Shown: positions 1 through 8,760, counted from the stretch's first letter. The stretch is 64,000 bases of DNA from Bradyrhizobium sp. ARR65 (GCF_000472385.1 NZ_AWZU01000040.1:1-64000); one strand, 5' to 3'. The notes: generated from the sequence alone by a model not told the origin. Translations and numbers: made by a program.

Positions 1-441
1 TTCGCGCCGCCTACATGCCGGATGTCGCTCGGGCAGTCTCAGGCATCCCCCGAGCTGATCCCGGAGGAAGGGTCACCCCCCGGTTCTGACATCGCCTAAT
101 CCGCTTTCGACACTTCTGCAGCGGTTCGCTTGCGCTCGCCTCTCTCGACCGTGCCTGCCGGAATCTCGTCCCGGCGTTTCCGCAACGCTCACCACCACGG
201 CTTTTGACCGCAGCAGCTTGCGGTGGCTTGAGATCAGCACCTGATTGCCGAACCCGAAGGGCCCTCCTTCATCTCTCGTACAGTTCCGCATCGCCGGTAC
301 TCATGGCGATGCTCGTGACACACGACCCACCCCGGAAGTAACGCTTATGTCCCTTTCCGGTGTGCAGGGGATATTGCGTGCGAAGGCCAAGCTGGTGTGC
401 GCCCTATTGCGTGCGGTGGGCGAAGCAGATACGGCCGGAGC
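1..441. other. No recognisable gene
   Basis: Short open frames exist on both strands, but none has a recognisable domain, a convincing ribosome binding site or a conserved motif. I see no RNA gene. It may hold the upstream region of the gene starting at 442. Confidence 0.4.
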
Positions 442-753
442 ATGAAGTTCCTTGTCGATCGCCCCTTCGCCGATCCCGACGCCGCCGCGCGCAAGCTCCT
501 CGAAATCGCCAACAGCGTTGAGGCCGTCCAGGACGGCCGGATTCATATCGAAGATCAACTGGCCGTTCTTAACGGTCCCTGCGATCAGGGGCGCACACCG
601 TCCGAATACAAGGCCGGCCTTGAGTTTGCCGCCGCCAAGGGCTGGCTCTGGATGCACGAGAGCGGCACCTACGTGAGGTTCACGGAGCTGGCGCGGCGCT
701 GTTTGCGTGATCTCGCAGTAACGCTCCGGCTTTACGCTGCGCCTATAAGGTAA
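442..753 (+). CDS. Conserved hypothetical protein, C-terminus possibly altered
   Basis: A 103-residue protein beginning MKFLVDRPFADPDAAARKL. It resembles a small uncharacterised protein common in Bradyrhizobium, with the core pattern 'SPxEYKAGLExAxxxGWLWxHESGTYVxFT'. The internal ATG at 442 is preferred over the upstream one at 397 because the family begins at this Met. After 'YVRFTEL' the sequence turns Arg/Leu-rich and unlike what I recall of the family's short C-terminus, so a frameshift or 3' replacement near 680 is possible. There is no signal peptide. Function unknown. Confidence 0.65.
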   Translation: MKFLVDRPFADPDAAARKLLEIANSVEAVQDGRIHIEDQLAVLNGPCDQGRTPSEYKAGLEFAAAKGWLWMHESGTYVRFTELARRCLRDLAVTLRLYAAPIR

Positions 754-834
754 GGCAAAAACCAGACTCGCATTCCTATGCCGCGATACGTACTTGCGTT
801 CGGCTGGTGGCTCTATAGCCAAGGAAACAATGCG

Positions 835-1047
835 ATGACAAGTAAAATCACCCTCGCCGCGTCGGCCATGCTCGTTGCTCTTTCGAGTGCGGCCGTTGCA
901 AGCACTCCAAACGTCGCGCCCCGCCATCGCGCGGCGCATGCCTTCAGCCAAGCCTTCGATCTCGCCGCACCAACGTCGGCGGCCAAGCCAAACGAGTATC
1001 GTTATCACGGCGGGCCGAAGTCGAACGACACGACCGAAATCCGATAG
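835..1047 (+). CDS. Small exported protein with YHGGPK tail
   Basis: A 70-residue protein. Residues 1-22 (MTSKITLAASAMLVALSSAAVA) form a signal peptide with an AVA cleavage site. The mature part is short and ends in 'EYRYHGGPKSNDTTEIR'. The ATG at 835 follows an AAGGAA at 821, which decides the start against the in-frame ATG at 778. The tail resembles the 'RYYGGPKxPMW' tail of two tandem genes at 36566-36995, so I group the three as a family of unknown function, probably periplasmic. Confidence 0.75.
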   Translation: MTSKITLAASAMLVALSSAAVASTPNVAPRHRAAHAFSQAFDLAAPTSAAKPNEYRYHGGPKSNDTTEIR

Positions 1048-1282
1048 TCGGAACGTGATTTGGCCTTCTGGCAGGAGAGCTACGGAGTGAGGCCGCGCCG
1101 ATGACGACCGAGCTGATCATAGGCCCAATAATGCTCCTCCTCGGCGTGGTGATCGTGGCTATACTTGCGCATCTTCGCCGCTCGACCATTTAACCGCGGG
1201 CGGACTTCTTTGCTGCTGTGCAGGAGTCCGTTGTTGGCCCAACTGCGAAGCGGCGCCACGTCTGCTTTAGCGCCGCTGTCGG

Positions 1283-1344
1283 GCCAAAGCGGACCTTGAG
1301 CATGCCCTGCTCAATAGGCTCGATTTTATGAGTACACGCTCTAG
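1283..1344 (+). repeat. Dispersed repeat, copy 1
   Basis: It contains AAGCGGACCT (1287-1296) followed by TTTATGAGTACACGCTCTA ending near 1343. The same two blocks, closer together, occur at 44402-44448. Such intergenic blocks are familiar from Bradyrhizobium genomes. Origin unknown. Confidence 0.5.
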
Positions 1345-1355
1345 TTGAGAGCCGG

Positions 1356-1925
1356 CTACCTCCTGAACCGGCAGGCATGTGTCGCCAGCCGTGGCGGTTG
1401 CGCTTCCTCAGTCGACGCCGGCGCTTCATGCAGGCTCGCCCTACTCGGCCTGCTGCTTCGTAATAGCCGTTGAGCTTCCTGAAGCACGATCTGCTGCTGG
1501 TCCGGTAACAGCTGGTGTGAATCGGCGTGGGGTCCCGACGCCGATTGGCGCGATAAGCCAGTGATATCATTGATCCGAACGGGGTCATTCCATCCGCGCC
1601 GATTCACACGGAGCACCGTTTCGATCTGCGGCCGCCCTCCCAATGAGCGTGACTTCCAACGCCAGTAGCAGCGAATGCCGGCCCGATGCCACCGCACAAG
1701 CGTCTCGGGTCGGATGATTTTGAGACCCTGCAGGGTTGATAGATGCCAGCGATACAGCTGAATGAAGAACCAGCGCTCATGGTTCGCGAGCCGAACGCGA
1801 CCATGCAGGCTGCGCCTCAAGACAATTAACTGATGACGAAGCACTGCGTTCTCAGCTTCAAGCCGCAACTTCGACTTGAATGGCGAGGTGACGACGGCCA
1901 GCTCTAAACAGAGCAGCCCGACCAT
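1356..1925 (-). pseudogene. Truncated rve-type IS transposase
   Basis: The N-terminal half reads as a transposase of the integrase-core group: 'LEAENAVLRHQLIVLRRSL' (coiled-coil/helix-turn-helix start), then 'ETLVRWHRAGIRCYWRWKSRSLGGRPQI'. After about residue 105 the frame runs into unrelated Arg/Pro/Ser-rich sequence, and the DDE catalytic core is missing. It shares the 'RWHRAGFRxYWRWKSRR' block with the transposase at 62842-63835 but is not a close copy. Probably the 5' remnant of a decayed insertion sequence. Confidence 0.8.
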
Positions 1926-1991
1926 TCTGCGAGCTTAGGGAATCTCGACGCGGGTCAAGCCGACCTCGCAGCCGCTGCGCCAGCCGGTCGA

Positions 1992-2174
1992 TCATTTCGC
2001 CGGAGGACGCAGCGGGCCGTCCACCCACTTGCGGGCTCCCGGGTCGTTCAGCGGGTCCTCGTCGCAATTGGTGCAGAGATAGCGCTGCCGTCCCTCGGCA
2101 GCGGCGTCGGGCCTCGCGACCATCGACTTGCCGCACGCTGGACACGCCTTCCGCACCGGAAAGAGGGTCGTCAT
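1992..2174 (-). CDS. Small zinc-ribbon protein
   Basis: A 60-residue protein with two CxxC pairs, 'CPACGKSM' (residues 11-18) and 'CTNC' (about 34-37), as expected for one structural zinc. The C-terminus 'DEDPLNDPGARKWVDGPLRPPAK' is characteristic of a small family common in Bradyrhizobiaceae. No enzymatic motif or signal peptide; cytoplasmic. Function unknown. Confidence 0.75.
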   Translation of the reverse strand: MTTLFPVRKACPACGKSMVARPDAAAEGRQRYLCTNCDEDPLNDPGARKWVDGPLRPPAK

Positions 2175-2298
2175 CGAATTTCCCCTAGCCAGTCAGCCTA
2201 ATTCCGCACGCCAACGCTTTCATGGCCGGTGACCTCGATCTGCACCGGAACCACGACGTGTAGTCCTTTCAGCCAGCAGGGCCGCTTGCTTTATAGCG

Positions 2299-2538
2299 TC
2301 AGCGGTGCCGTCGATAGCGATGATACCCATGATGGTCCATAGACGCGTAGCCGTTCCGCCAATCATTACCACAGTAGCCGCCGTTGGTGTACGGATTACC
2401 CGCTCCCAGATTTTGCCAATTTGCGTTGGGGTAGTGTTGCGCGCAATAGCCGGGGTTCGAGGTAACGGCTTGCGCCGTCGCGGGGGTTACGAACGCTGCC
2501 GCAATAGCAGCGCCGGTGCCAAGCAATGCGAATTTCAT
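2299..2538 (-). CDS. Small exported protein, Tyr/Asn/His-rich
   Basis: A 79-residue protein with an N-terminal signal peptide (MKFALLGTGAAIAAAFVTPATAQA). The mature part has two Cys ('GYCAQHYPNANWQNLG' and 'GGYCGNDW') and a basic His/Arg tail ('HHGYHRYRRHR'). An in-frame TTG lies three codons upstream, but the ATG at 2538 gives the better signal-peptide n-region. The Cys pair suggests a disulfide in the periplasm. Function not recognised. Confidence 0.65.
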   Translation of the reverse strand: MKFALLGTGAAIAAAFVTPATAQAVTSNPGYCAQHYPNANWQNLGAGNPYTNGGYCGNDWRNGYASMDHHGYHRYRRHR

Positions 2539-2869
2539 GTTCGTCAACTATTGCGCAAGGAGAACATGGGATCGCGCGTCAGCTTTGCCACTGGCTTTTT
2601 GGCTGGCTCCTTCAACCGTGATAATGCTGTCCTGGAGCTTGACATCACAGCGAGATGTCATACTGAGGAAGCTTGTGACAGGCGTCAAAATCACGCCTAT
2701 TCAATAGCTCGCTCTCCGGCTGCAAACTGAGATCGTCGATGTTGCTAAATCGCGTCGCGCGTAAACGCGTCTCTGAGCTTTGACCTTATCAGGGGTCGCG
2801 GCGAGTTGAGCCGCGGATGGCGGTGAAATCGATGGAGATTTCGCCAAGAACACGTTCTACAAAGCCGCG

Positions 2870-3265
2870 GCGTACGGAGATATCAGGTCATGGCCGCGAA
2901 CCATTCAGATCAAAGCCCGGCAGGAAGCTGATGAAGCCGCCCGGCTGCGTGGTGCCGAAAAAGACCAAACGATTGAGTCGATGGGCCGCACGATAGAGGA
3001 ATTGAAGCGCAAGGCTGAGCAAGGGTCCCAGCAGCCACAGGGCAAGTGCTTGAGCTCGAGCTCGAAGTGTTGTTGCGTGGACGCTTTCCGACCGACCTGG
3101 TCGGACCTGTCGGCAAATGCGAACTGGGCGCCGATGTTGTTCGGCAAGTCAATGGTTCGATCGGCCAGACCGCCGGCATGATCCTTTGGGAGTCCAAACG
3201 CACAAAAACGTGGCGCGATGGCTGGTTGGCGAGTTGCCTGCGAGCCGTCGAGGGTTCAAGTCAGT
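2870..3265 (+). pseudogene. DUF2130 protein fragment with frameshift
   Basis: Reading from about 2870, one frame gives 'IQIKARQEADEAARLRGAEKDQTIESMGRTIEELKRKAEQGSQQPQGK', the coiled-coil part of DUF2130 proteins. Near 3045 homology moves to another frame: 'LELELEVLLRGRFPTDLVGPVGKCELGADVVRQV' and 'ILWESKRTKTWRDGWL', the nuclease-like DUF2130 core. Both ends of the normal protein (about 400 residues) are missing. A decayed fragment; the intact family is uncharacterised but has a restriction-endonuclease-like core. Confidence 0.8.
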
Positions 3266-3384
3266 GGACCGCTACATCCTTAACCCCAACTGAAGAGCCT
3301 CTATTCCCGCTCCAATGTACAGAGGAACAGCGCTGATAGCAGCGGATCAATCGGACCTTACAACGCCCTTCGGTCGATTTCAGC

Positions 3385-4179
3385 TCATCCGTTCACCGCC
3401 CATGCCGCACTCGCTTCCCAGACCTCCATGTGTGCTAGAATAGATTGTTGATAGCAGCCGCAAAATCCGCTCGATATCGAGACCCTTATGACAACTGGTC
3501 CCGGTTGAATTGAGCGTTCGCCTCTTTGCTCTGGAATCAGCCTGCCGTCGGCATCGACCATTGGAACCATGACCCCTTGTTCGTAGCGGGTCTTCTCACT
3601 CGCACCTGGTTGAATTTCGCGAACGTAGTCGTCTGCGGCGATCACGAGATCAGCCTCGTTGTTGATGCGCCCTCCAATGCGGTCAACGCGGCCGGAGTTG
3701 CCCTTTCCCAAGGGATTCGCAGAGCTCGCGAAGGCTATCTTGTCATGCTGATGCCACAGCTCGCGGGCGATGATCTCGGAAGGCACGCCAAATTTAATGA
3801 CAAAGCAGCTTGTACCGCCAGCTTGAATTTCATCATTGAGTTCGGCCAAATCATGCAGTTGACCAATGGAGCTGCAGAGAACGACACCTGGTTTGTTGAG
3901 CGCTCGTTGCTTTGCTGCGAATTTTCGCTGCAGTCCTGTGAAATCCGAGACCATAATGATGTATCCGACCTTGGTCTGGGTTACGATCATTCTTCCCTTT
4001 CCTTTCAGAAGATCCACGGCATCCTGATGTTTGGCCCCATTCCATTCGACGCGTCTGGCTGACATGAGTGGCACCATATCGTTAGCAAGGGTATTCGACT
4101 GAAATGATGATCGAACTGATGGGCCGTGCTTTGCGCCGGTTGCTACGGTTTTGCGTTTTGTGGTCTTCGACGACTTCAT
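3385..4179 (-). CDS. Sua5/YciO/YrdC-like protein
   Basis: A 264-residue protein. The segment 'KVGYIIMVSDFTGLQRKFAAKQRALNKPGVVL' matches the YrdC entry (substrate loop, then K-R-x-x-x-x-P). 'QLHDLAELND' and 'IAFASSANPLGKGNSG' match the later S-x-S-A-N-x-S-G signature. Family members make threonylcarbamoyl-adenylate for the t6A modification of tRNA, or are YciO-like paralogues. Here the usual PTDTxYGL loop is replaced by 'QTKVGYIIMVSD', so a divergent role is more likely than the housekeeping TsaC. A 40-residue Lys/Ser-rich N-terminus precedes the domain. It stands alone, without tsaB/D/E nearby. Confidence 0.75.
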   Translation of the reverse strand: MKSSKTTKRKTVATGAKHGPSVRSSFQSNTLANDMVPLMSARRVEWNGAKHQDAVDLLKGKGRMIVTQTKVGYIIMVSDFTGLQRKFAAKQRALNKPGVVLCSSIGQLHDLAELNDEIQAGGTSCFVIKFGVPSEIIARELWHQHDKIAFASSANPLGKGNSGRVDRIGGRINNEADLVIAADDYVREIQPGASEKTRYEQGVMVPMVDADGRLIPEQRGERSIQPGPVVIRVSISSGFCGCYQQSILAHMEVWEASAAWAVNG

Positions 4180-4474
4180 TCGTCTTGGCAGAAGGATAGT
4201 GCGTTGCAGTGAAAGTCATGGGCTCGTGGAAGGCGAACACCGCCGCTTGGGGCCGGTTCAGGATGCGTCAAGCTTCAAGGGCGACTCGAAGCTGCTCGTT
4301 GTCCTTTCCGGCGCGGAACCCTTGGTCGCTTGGCTCATCTCTCGGTCTCCTGATCTTGCCTTCATCATCAGTTGATGTGGCCGGTCGAGATTGGCCGTCA
4401 TGAGCCCATGACGCACTTTCACCAGTACTAGCGCGCACTATTTTGCCGCCTGCGCGTTGACAACGGCCCAGGCG
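4180..4474. other. Intergenic region with dispersed repeat
   Basis: No gene is supported. Bases 4398-4445 form the most diverged copy of a roughly 50-bp repeat, also found at 5800-5857 and 17211-17268. Confidence 0.45.
4398..4445 (+). repeat. 50-bp dispersed repeat, copy A
   Basis: It shares ATGAGCCCA, CGCACTTTCAC and GCGCGCACT, in that order and spacing, with copies B (17211-17268) and C (5800-5857, opposite strand). It lies just beyond the 3' end of the AraC-family gene. Confidence 0.55.
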
Positions 4475-5533
4475 CTAGACGTTGTGAGCGGATGGCGAAT
4501 GCTCAGCAGCGCGGGAGCGCACGATCCGGTTGCCAATGGCGTCGCTTCCTTCCAGGTGGGCGCCCGGTCCATGGCCAAACCGACCTCGGAATCTTCTTGC
4601 GAAATGGGCATAGTCGCGAAAGCCGCAGGCGTACGCGATTTCGGTGAGATGCTGACCTGTGCCGAGCGACGCACGCCGTTCCAGAAGGCGCGCTGCGCGA
4701 TCCAAACGAATGGAATAGATCAGTTCGCTGCACGTACAGCCCCGCGCCGTTAAGAGCTTCTGCACGTAGCGTAGCGAAATCCCCGTTTCGGTCGCCACCT
4801 CTGCAGGGCCGAAGTCCGGATCGGCACAACGATTCTTTATCACGTTGCGGATGCGGGCGAACAGCCTGTCCGCGTGGCGAGAGACAGGCCCCAGATCAGA
4901 CGGCGCAAATAGGGCACCAAGTAGATCGTAGACGGCTAGTCGCATGTGGGGGCCAGCTGGCGCAGCTGTGAACTCATCGTCTCCGATGCCGTCGAGAACG
5001 AGCTGACAGAGGACGCGCGCTGCGAGCGTTCCACCGCGTCCGTACAAGCAAGCTTGCGGCTCAAATCCGAAGTGGGAGATGAGCGGCTGGCGCGGCAGAT
5101 AAATAGACAGCCATTGCGAACCGCTCTCAGATAACCGCGTCGAGGGCCGCGCCCCATCCAGGAGCCCGATATCTCCCGCAGCGAGCTGCACGGTGTGCTC
5201 GCTCTGCGTCACTGCTGACCTGCCAGTGACCTGAAATGATGCACAGTACCAATCCGTGTCAGCGAGGCGAACATCGCGACGCGTCCGCTCGAACCGGTAA
5301 GCGTTGCCGGCAGGATCCGCGGCCGCAGGCCCGCACTGAACCTTGAAGGTGGCTGCTGCGACCCCGTAAACGCTTATTCGGCGCATCCAACCGGCAAAAG
5401 CATTGCGGTCGATCACTTTGTGGTCGCCTCCGCACGATGAACGGAGCAAAGCCGCCCACTCCTCGAGATTCAATTGCGGAGTGCCGACGAAGTCGCAGCT
5501 TTGTTTCACCATCGCCTCCACATTTGCAGGCAT
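4475..5533 (-). CDS. AraC-family transcriptional regulator
   Basis: A 352-residue regulator. The N-terminal half (about 40-220) resembles the AraC_binding_2 cupin-like domain of FeaR-type proteins ('CASFQVTGRSAVTQSEHTVQLAAGDIGLLDGARPS'). The C-terminal double helix-turn-helix spans about 240-340, with 'AEVATETGISLRYVQKLL' as first HTH and the conserved 'LTEIAYACGFRDYAHFARRFRGRFGHGPGAH' as second. It is transcribed divergently from budA (start 6018), so it probably regulates that gene in response to a small organic effector. An alternative start at 5512 (MVKQSCDF) is possible. Confidence 0.85.
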   Translation of the reverse strand: MPANVEAMVKQSCDFVGTPQLNLEEWAALLRSSCGGDHKVIDRNAFAGWMRRISVYGVAAATFKVQCGPAAADPAGNAYRFERTRRDVRLADTDWYCASFQVTGRSAVTQSEHTVQLAAGDIGLLDGARPSTRLSESGSQWLSIYLPRQPLISHFGFEPQACLYGRGGTLAARVLCQLVLDGIGDDEFTAAPAGPHMRLAVYDLLGALFAPSDLGPVSRHADRLFARIRNVIKNRCADPDFGPAEVATETGISLRYVQKLLTARGCTCSELIYSIRLDRAARLLERRASLGTGQHLTEIAYACGFRDYAHFARRFRGRFGHGPGAHLEGSDAIGNRIVRSRAAEHSPSAHNV

Positions 5534-5799
5534 ACCGGATACGCGCGCTATTCATCTTGGAGTTGGGCATCGCCATGCGCGAGTTCCAGTAAAGAAGACG
5601 TGTGCTGGACTTGATCTTACGATCCCACGTCGACGAGCAATCGAGTAGTACAATGGCACCCGTCTGAATTTGTTCGGCGGGACAGTGCGGCACCATCCTC
5701 CCGGCGGGTCTCGGTCTGGCCGGCAACAAGCCATCACGCGCGCGTTGCTGCCGCCGATCAGGTGAGCGGCTCCTGCTCTGGAGGACTGGTCCCGCCGGA

Positions 5800-5857
5800 A
5801 ACGGAACAGTGCGCGCTCGTACCCGGTCAAAGTGCGCCTTGGGCTCACCACATCCGA
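5800..5857 (-). repeat. 50-bp dispersed repeat, copy C
   Basis: Read on the minus strand it gives TCGGATGTGGTGAGCCCAAG followed by GCGCACTTTGACCGGGTACG and AGCGCGCACTGTTCCG. This is very close to copy B at 17211-17268. It sits in the AraC/budA divergent intergenic region. Confidence 0.65.
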
Positions 5858-6017
5858 CCTCTGTCGACCTAGTTTCATTCTCGACATCCGTCGCGGCCGG
5901 CTGCTCGACGGTGTTGCGGCGGACTAGCAGGACCCTGTTTCGGTTCGGTAGTTCGGAACCACTGAGAGACGTATCGGATGCATGTTTGCACAAACGAAGA
6001 CGATAGGAGCAGACAGT

Positions 6018-6812
6018 ATGATGGACAGGGTCACGTCAATAAAACTGAGCATTCCGATGATCCTTTCGCGCACGCTGACACTCCTCGTGCTCACCGCCGG
6101 TGCGCTGCCCGCGCGTGCTGGAGAAGCATACCAGGTCGGCACCATCTCCAGCCTGCTCGCCGGCGGCTATGACGGCGACACGACCGTCGATGAGATGCTG
6201 CGCCATGGCGACTTTGGATTGGGTACCTTCAACGGAGTGGACGGCGAGATGATGGTGCTCGATGGTCGGGTCTACCGCGGGACGACCGACGGTCGCGCCC
6301 ATTTGGTGGCGCGGTCGGAGCGGACCCCATTTGCCGTCGTGGTTGATTTTCACCCGCAAGTATCGATGCCGATTACCGCCGGACAATCGCTGGAGCAACT
6401 GCAAGCTGAACTTAATGCACTGCCTTACAGCGCTTCGCGGGTCCTTGCGGCTCGCATCGATGGTCGATTCCAATCTATTCAGATACGCAGCGAGCCCAAG
6501 CAAATACCACCCTATCGTCCGCTGGCAGAGGTGATTAAGGAAACGCAGGTCGTTAATACACTCACCGAGGTGGACGGTACCCTGATCGGCTTCCGTTTCC
6601 CGGCGGCGACAAGCTCGGTCAACGTGGCCGGCTGGCATTTCCATTTTCTGGCCTCCGGCAAAGCCCGGGGCGGTCACGTCTTGACGCTCACCGCCGGGGC
6701 GGGCCGGGCCCTGATCCAGGAAATTTCCGACCTGCGCATCCATCTTCCAGCGCAGGCTCCTGCTTTGAGCGCGAGCGCGGAAGCGGTCAAAGCGGTGGAG
6801 CAGCCGCGCTGA
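6018..6812 (+). CDS. budA: Alpha-acetolactate decarboxylase, exported
   Basis: A 264-residue protein. It converts (S)-2-acetolactate to (R)-acetoin and CO2. Conserved blocks are 'YDGDTTVDEMLRHGDFGLGTFNGVDGEMMVLDG', 'PYRPLAEVI' and 'GFRFPAATSSVNVAGWHFHFL', where the last His pair (HFH) provides zinc ligands. Residues 1-32 form a signal peptide, so the enzyme is probably periplasmic, as for some other family members. The ATG at 6018 follows AGGAG at 6005-6009; an upstream in-frame ATG at 5982 lacks a binding site. Divergent from the AraC regulator. No acetolactate synthase (budB) is adjacent, so the substrate would have to leave the cytoplasm. Confidence 0.88.
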   Translation: MMDRVTSIKLSIPMILSRTLTLLVLTAGALPARAGEAYQVGTISSLLAGGYDGDTTVDEMLRHGDFGLGTFNGVDGEMMVLDGRVYRGTTDGRAHLVARSERTPFAVVVDFHPQVSMPITAGQSLEQLQAELNALPYSASRVLAARIDGRFQSIQIRSEPKQIPPYRPLAEVIKETQVVNTLTEVDGTLIGFRFPAATSSVNVAGWHFHFLASGKARGGHVLTLTAGAGRALIQEISDLRIHLPAQAPALSASAEAVKAVEQPR

Positions 6813-6848
6813 ATGTTGCCCCGGCCCAACGCGACCAGTGCGCCGACG

Positions 6849-6911
6849 ACCGCAGCTCTGACCAAGTCGTGCCCGTCTCAAATCACCTACGGAACCGACT
6901 ATCCCTATTTC
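6849..6911 (+). pseudogene. Amidohydrolase fragment
   Basis: An in-frame stretch reads 'AALTKSCPSQITYGTDYPYF', which matches the 'LTxLVPxSQITYGTDYPYF' segment of ACMSD-type amidohydrolases. Nothing recognisable of the enzyme is on either side. A second, larger remnant of such a gene lies on the other strand at 7733-8279. A relic left by rearrangement. Confidence 0.6.
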
Positions 6912-6951
6912 GTAGATTTCTTTTGCGCCCGACCCAACCCTAGAGCTAAAG

Positions 6952-7650
6952 ATGAGGCCTGCCCTGCGAAGAACCCTTCTAATCTGCTTGGTCCTGCTTT
7001 GGCCGATCGGTCCAGGGAGTGCAGATGACGGCGTCAGGAAACAGGCGATTCCCTGGCCGGACAGTTTCGTCACCCGTCTTGAAGCGTTCGCTCTGCTGCA
7101 GACCTTGAACGCGGACCTGCTGAGTCATGATAGCGCGACCCTCACTCTCGAACGATGGTGCGACACCCATCATATCGCGTCGCCTGCGCGCATCATCGCC
7201 GAGCGGGTGAAGGGCGCTGACAAGCAGCCGACGGCGGATCAACTGCAACTGCTGGGCGTGAGTACTTCCGATGCTGTCCGCTATCGCCGGGTGCGGCTGC
7301 GATGCGGAGCTTACGTCCTCTCGGAGGCAGATAACTGGTATGTACCGGCTCGACTGACCGATGACATGAACCGGCTGCTCGACACGACCGAAACCTCTTT
7401 CGGCCGGGCGGTCCAGGCTTTGAAGTTCAGGCGCCGAACCCTGTCGGCAAAACTGCTCTGGCTGCCTCTTCCCGAGGGATGGGAAACTGGTGCACCGATC
7501 TCAGACAGAAACCCGACAATGCTGCGAATTCCCGAAGCGGTGCTCGAACATCGTGCCGTCTTGACGCTGCCGGATGGCACACCGTTCAGTGAGGTGGTCG
7601 AGACTTATACGGGCGATATCCTGGCATTCCCACCACCGCCAGGACCTTAG
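6952..7650 (+). CDS. Exported chorismate-lyase-like (UbiC/UTRA fold) protein
   Basis: A 232-residue protein with a signal peptide at 1-24 (LLICLVLLWPIGPGSA). The core 'SDAVRYRRVRLRCGAYVLSEADNWYVPARL', then '[21 protein letters not shown]' and '[27 protein letters not shown]' has the layout of chorismate-lyase/UTRA-like domains, with an Arg-rich ligand strand and a C-terminal Glu-Val-Val-Glu block. The fold assignment is an inference. Export argues against a role in ubiquinone synthesis, and the substrate is unknown. A C-terminal fragment of a paralogue lies at 17278-17502. Confidence 0.6.
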   Translation: MRPALRRTLLICLVLLWPIGPGSADDGVRKQAIPWPDSFVTRLEAFALLQTLNADLLSHDSATLTLERWCDTHHIASPARIIAERVKGADKQPTADQLQLLGVSTSDAVRYRRVRLRCGAYVLSEADNWYVPARLTDDMNRLLDTTETSFGRAVQALKFRRRTLSAKLLWLPLPEGWETGAPISDRNPTMLRIPEAVLEHRAVLTLPDGTPFSEVVETYTGDILAFPPPPGP

Positions 7651-7732
7651 GTTTGCTCTCGAATTGAGATCGCGCCAAAGGAAGATCTTTGTGCGTCATC
7701 GACACATGTGAAAAAGGAACAGCCCTTACTCT

Positions 7733-8279
7733 TTAGCTTCGAAGTCGCGGAATGAGGCGTTTGGCATTGCCGCCCCCAATGGACTCCAATTCGGCCGCGG
7801 ACAGACCAGCCTTTTCCAAGTCCTTGAACTGGCTCAGGCCAAAATAGAAATAGTCGGTACCATAGGTGATATGAGAAGCGGGTACGAGCCTGATCAGAGC
7901 CGCCTCGTCGGCGTGCTGGTGGCGTTGGCCGTATCGTAATTGAGCCGCCGCAGTTCGCCGATGATCCCCTCGGGGGCGAACTCCCTCAAATTCTCGCGCT
8001 TCCCATAGAACGCGTCAATGCGGCCGGCCATCATCGGGATTGTTCCGCCAGCGTGTGAGAACAGCCACACCGGATGTCGCGCCAGTGTGCAAAACCGCCC
8101 GAAAGCAGGAGGCTAGTGACGCATCGCGTCATGTCGTGCGGAACCTCAATGACCGCAGGAAACGTGCCGACGCTGAGCGTGCCGCAACAGCCGGCAACGA
8201 GGGGATGAACGTACACAACGGCGCCGCGCCGATTGAGCTCATCGGACCCCGGCCTTGTATTTGTGGGTGTGATTGACAA
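7733..8279 (-). pseudogene. Amidohydrolase (ACMSD-like) remnant
   Basis: Translated pieces on the minus strand match amidohydrolase-2 enzymes in order: '[12 protein letters not shown]', '[17 protein letters not shown]', '[25 protein letters not shown]' (near 8000-8100), 'EFAPEGIIGELRRLNYDTANAT', then 'GTDYFYFGLSQFKDLEKAGL' and the end 'GNAKRLIPRLRS'. At least two frame changes (about 8090 and 7900) are needed, and about 150 N-terminal residues are missing. Family members are metal-dependent hydrolases or decarboxylases. Non-functional here. Confidence 0.8.
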
Positions 8280-8285
8280 TCGATG

Positions 8286-8699
8286 CTACGGGGCGTGTCG
8301 GTTCAGCGTGTCGGGCTGGCCTGCCTGCCAGTCGTCGCTGAGGCCGCCGTACATCGTGTGGTACATCTCGTCGCCCGCGTGCTGGGTGAATTCGACGTTG
8401 ATCGTGGTTTCGTTGAGTCCGCAGATCTCGATGCATGCCTCCACCAGTTGGCGCGCAAGCTCCGCACGAGTTTCCTTCGGGCGACCTTGTCGGATGTCGC
8501 ACATCAATAGCGCCGCCGGCCTTGGCTCGTCCGACCCGCATCGCCATAGACCGCCTTCCCCGAGCTCGCGGATGGCGATGCTTATCCGATTGACGTTCGC
8601 ACTCATCACGCCGGCGTAGATTTCACCCAAGCGCTTGGCGAGGCGCCGCTTCTGGTCGATCGAATGCGAAAACGGTGTATCCAACTGGAGGTATGGCAT
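8286..8699 (-). CDS. Tautomerase-family protein
   Basis: A 137-residue protein starting MPYLQLD, so the N-terminal Pro after Met removal supplies the catalytic base of the 4-oxalocrotonate tautomerase superfamily. It contains the beta-alpha-beta pattern twice, e.g. 'AIRELGEGGLWRCG' and 'LMCDIRQGRPKETRAELARQLVEACIEICGL'. The length suits the fused MSAD/CHMI-like subgroup. It is followed on the same strand by nothing intact and preceded by a second tautomerase gene (8761-9219), 61 bp away. Substrate unknown; probably degradation of an unsaturated or halogenated acid. Confidence 0.8.
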   Translation of the reverse strand: MPYLQLDTPFSHSIDQKRRLAKRLGEIYAGVMSANVNRISIAIRELGEGGLWRCGSDEPRPAALLMCDIRQGRPKETRAELARQLVEACIEICGLNETTINVEFTQHAGDEMYHTMYGGLSDDWQAGQPDTLNRHAP

Positions 8700-8760
8700 T
8701 TGAAAAAACCTTGATGCTTCGTTTCAGATAGGCTGAGGAGCCCGACTGCCGGTCGATTGT

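Noticed and set aside
3240-3290. tRNA-like T-arm (GGTTCAAGTC)
   Set aside because: The flanking bases do not pair and no acceptor, D or anticodon arm can be drawn; it lies at the end of the DUF2130 remnant.
6036-7073. 345-codon minus-strand open frame
   Set aside because: Antisense to budA and the start of the UbiC-like gene; no motif.
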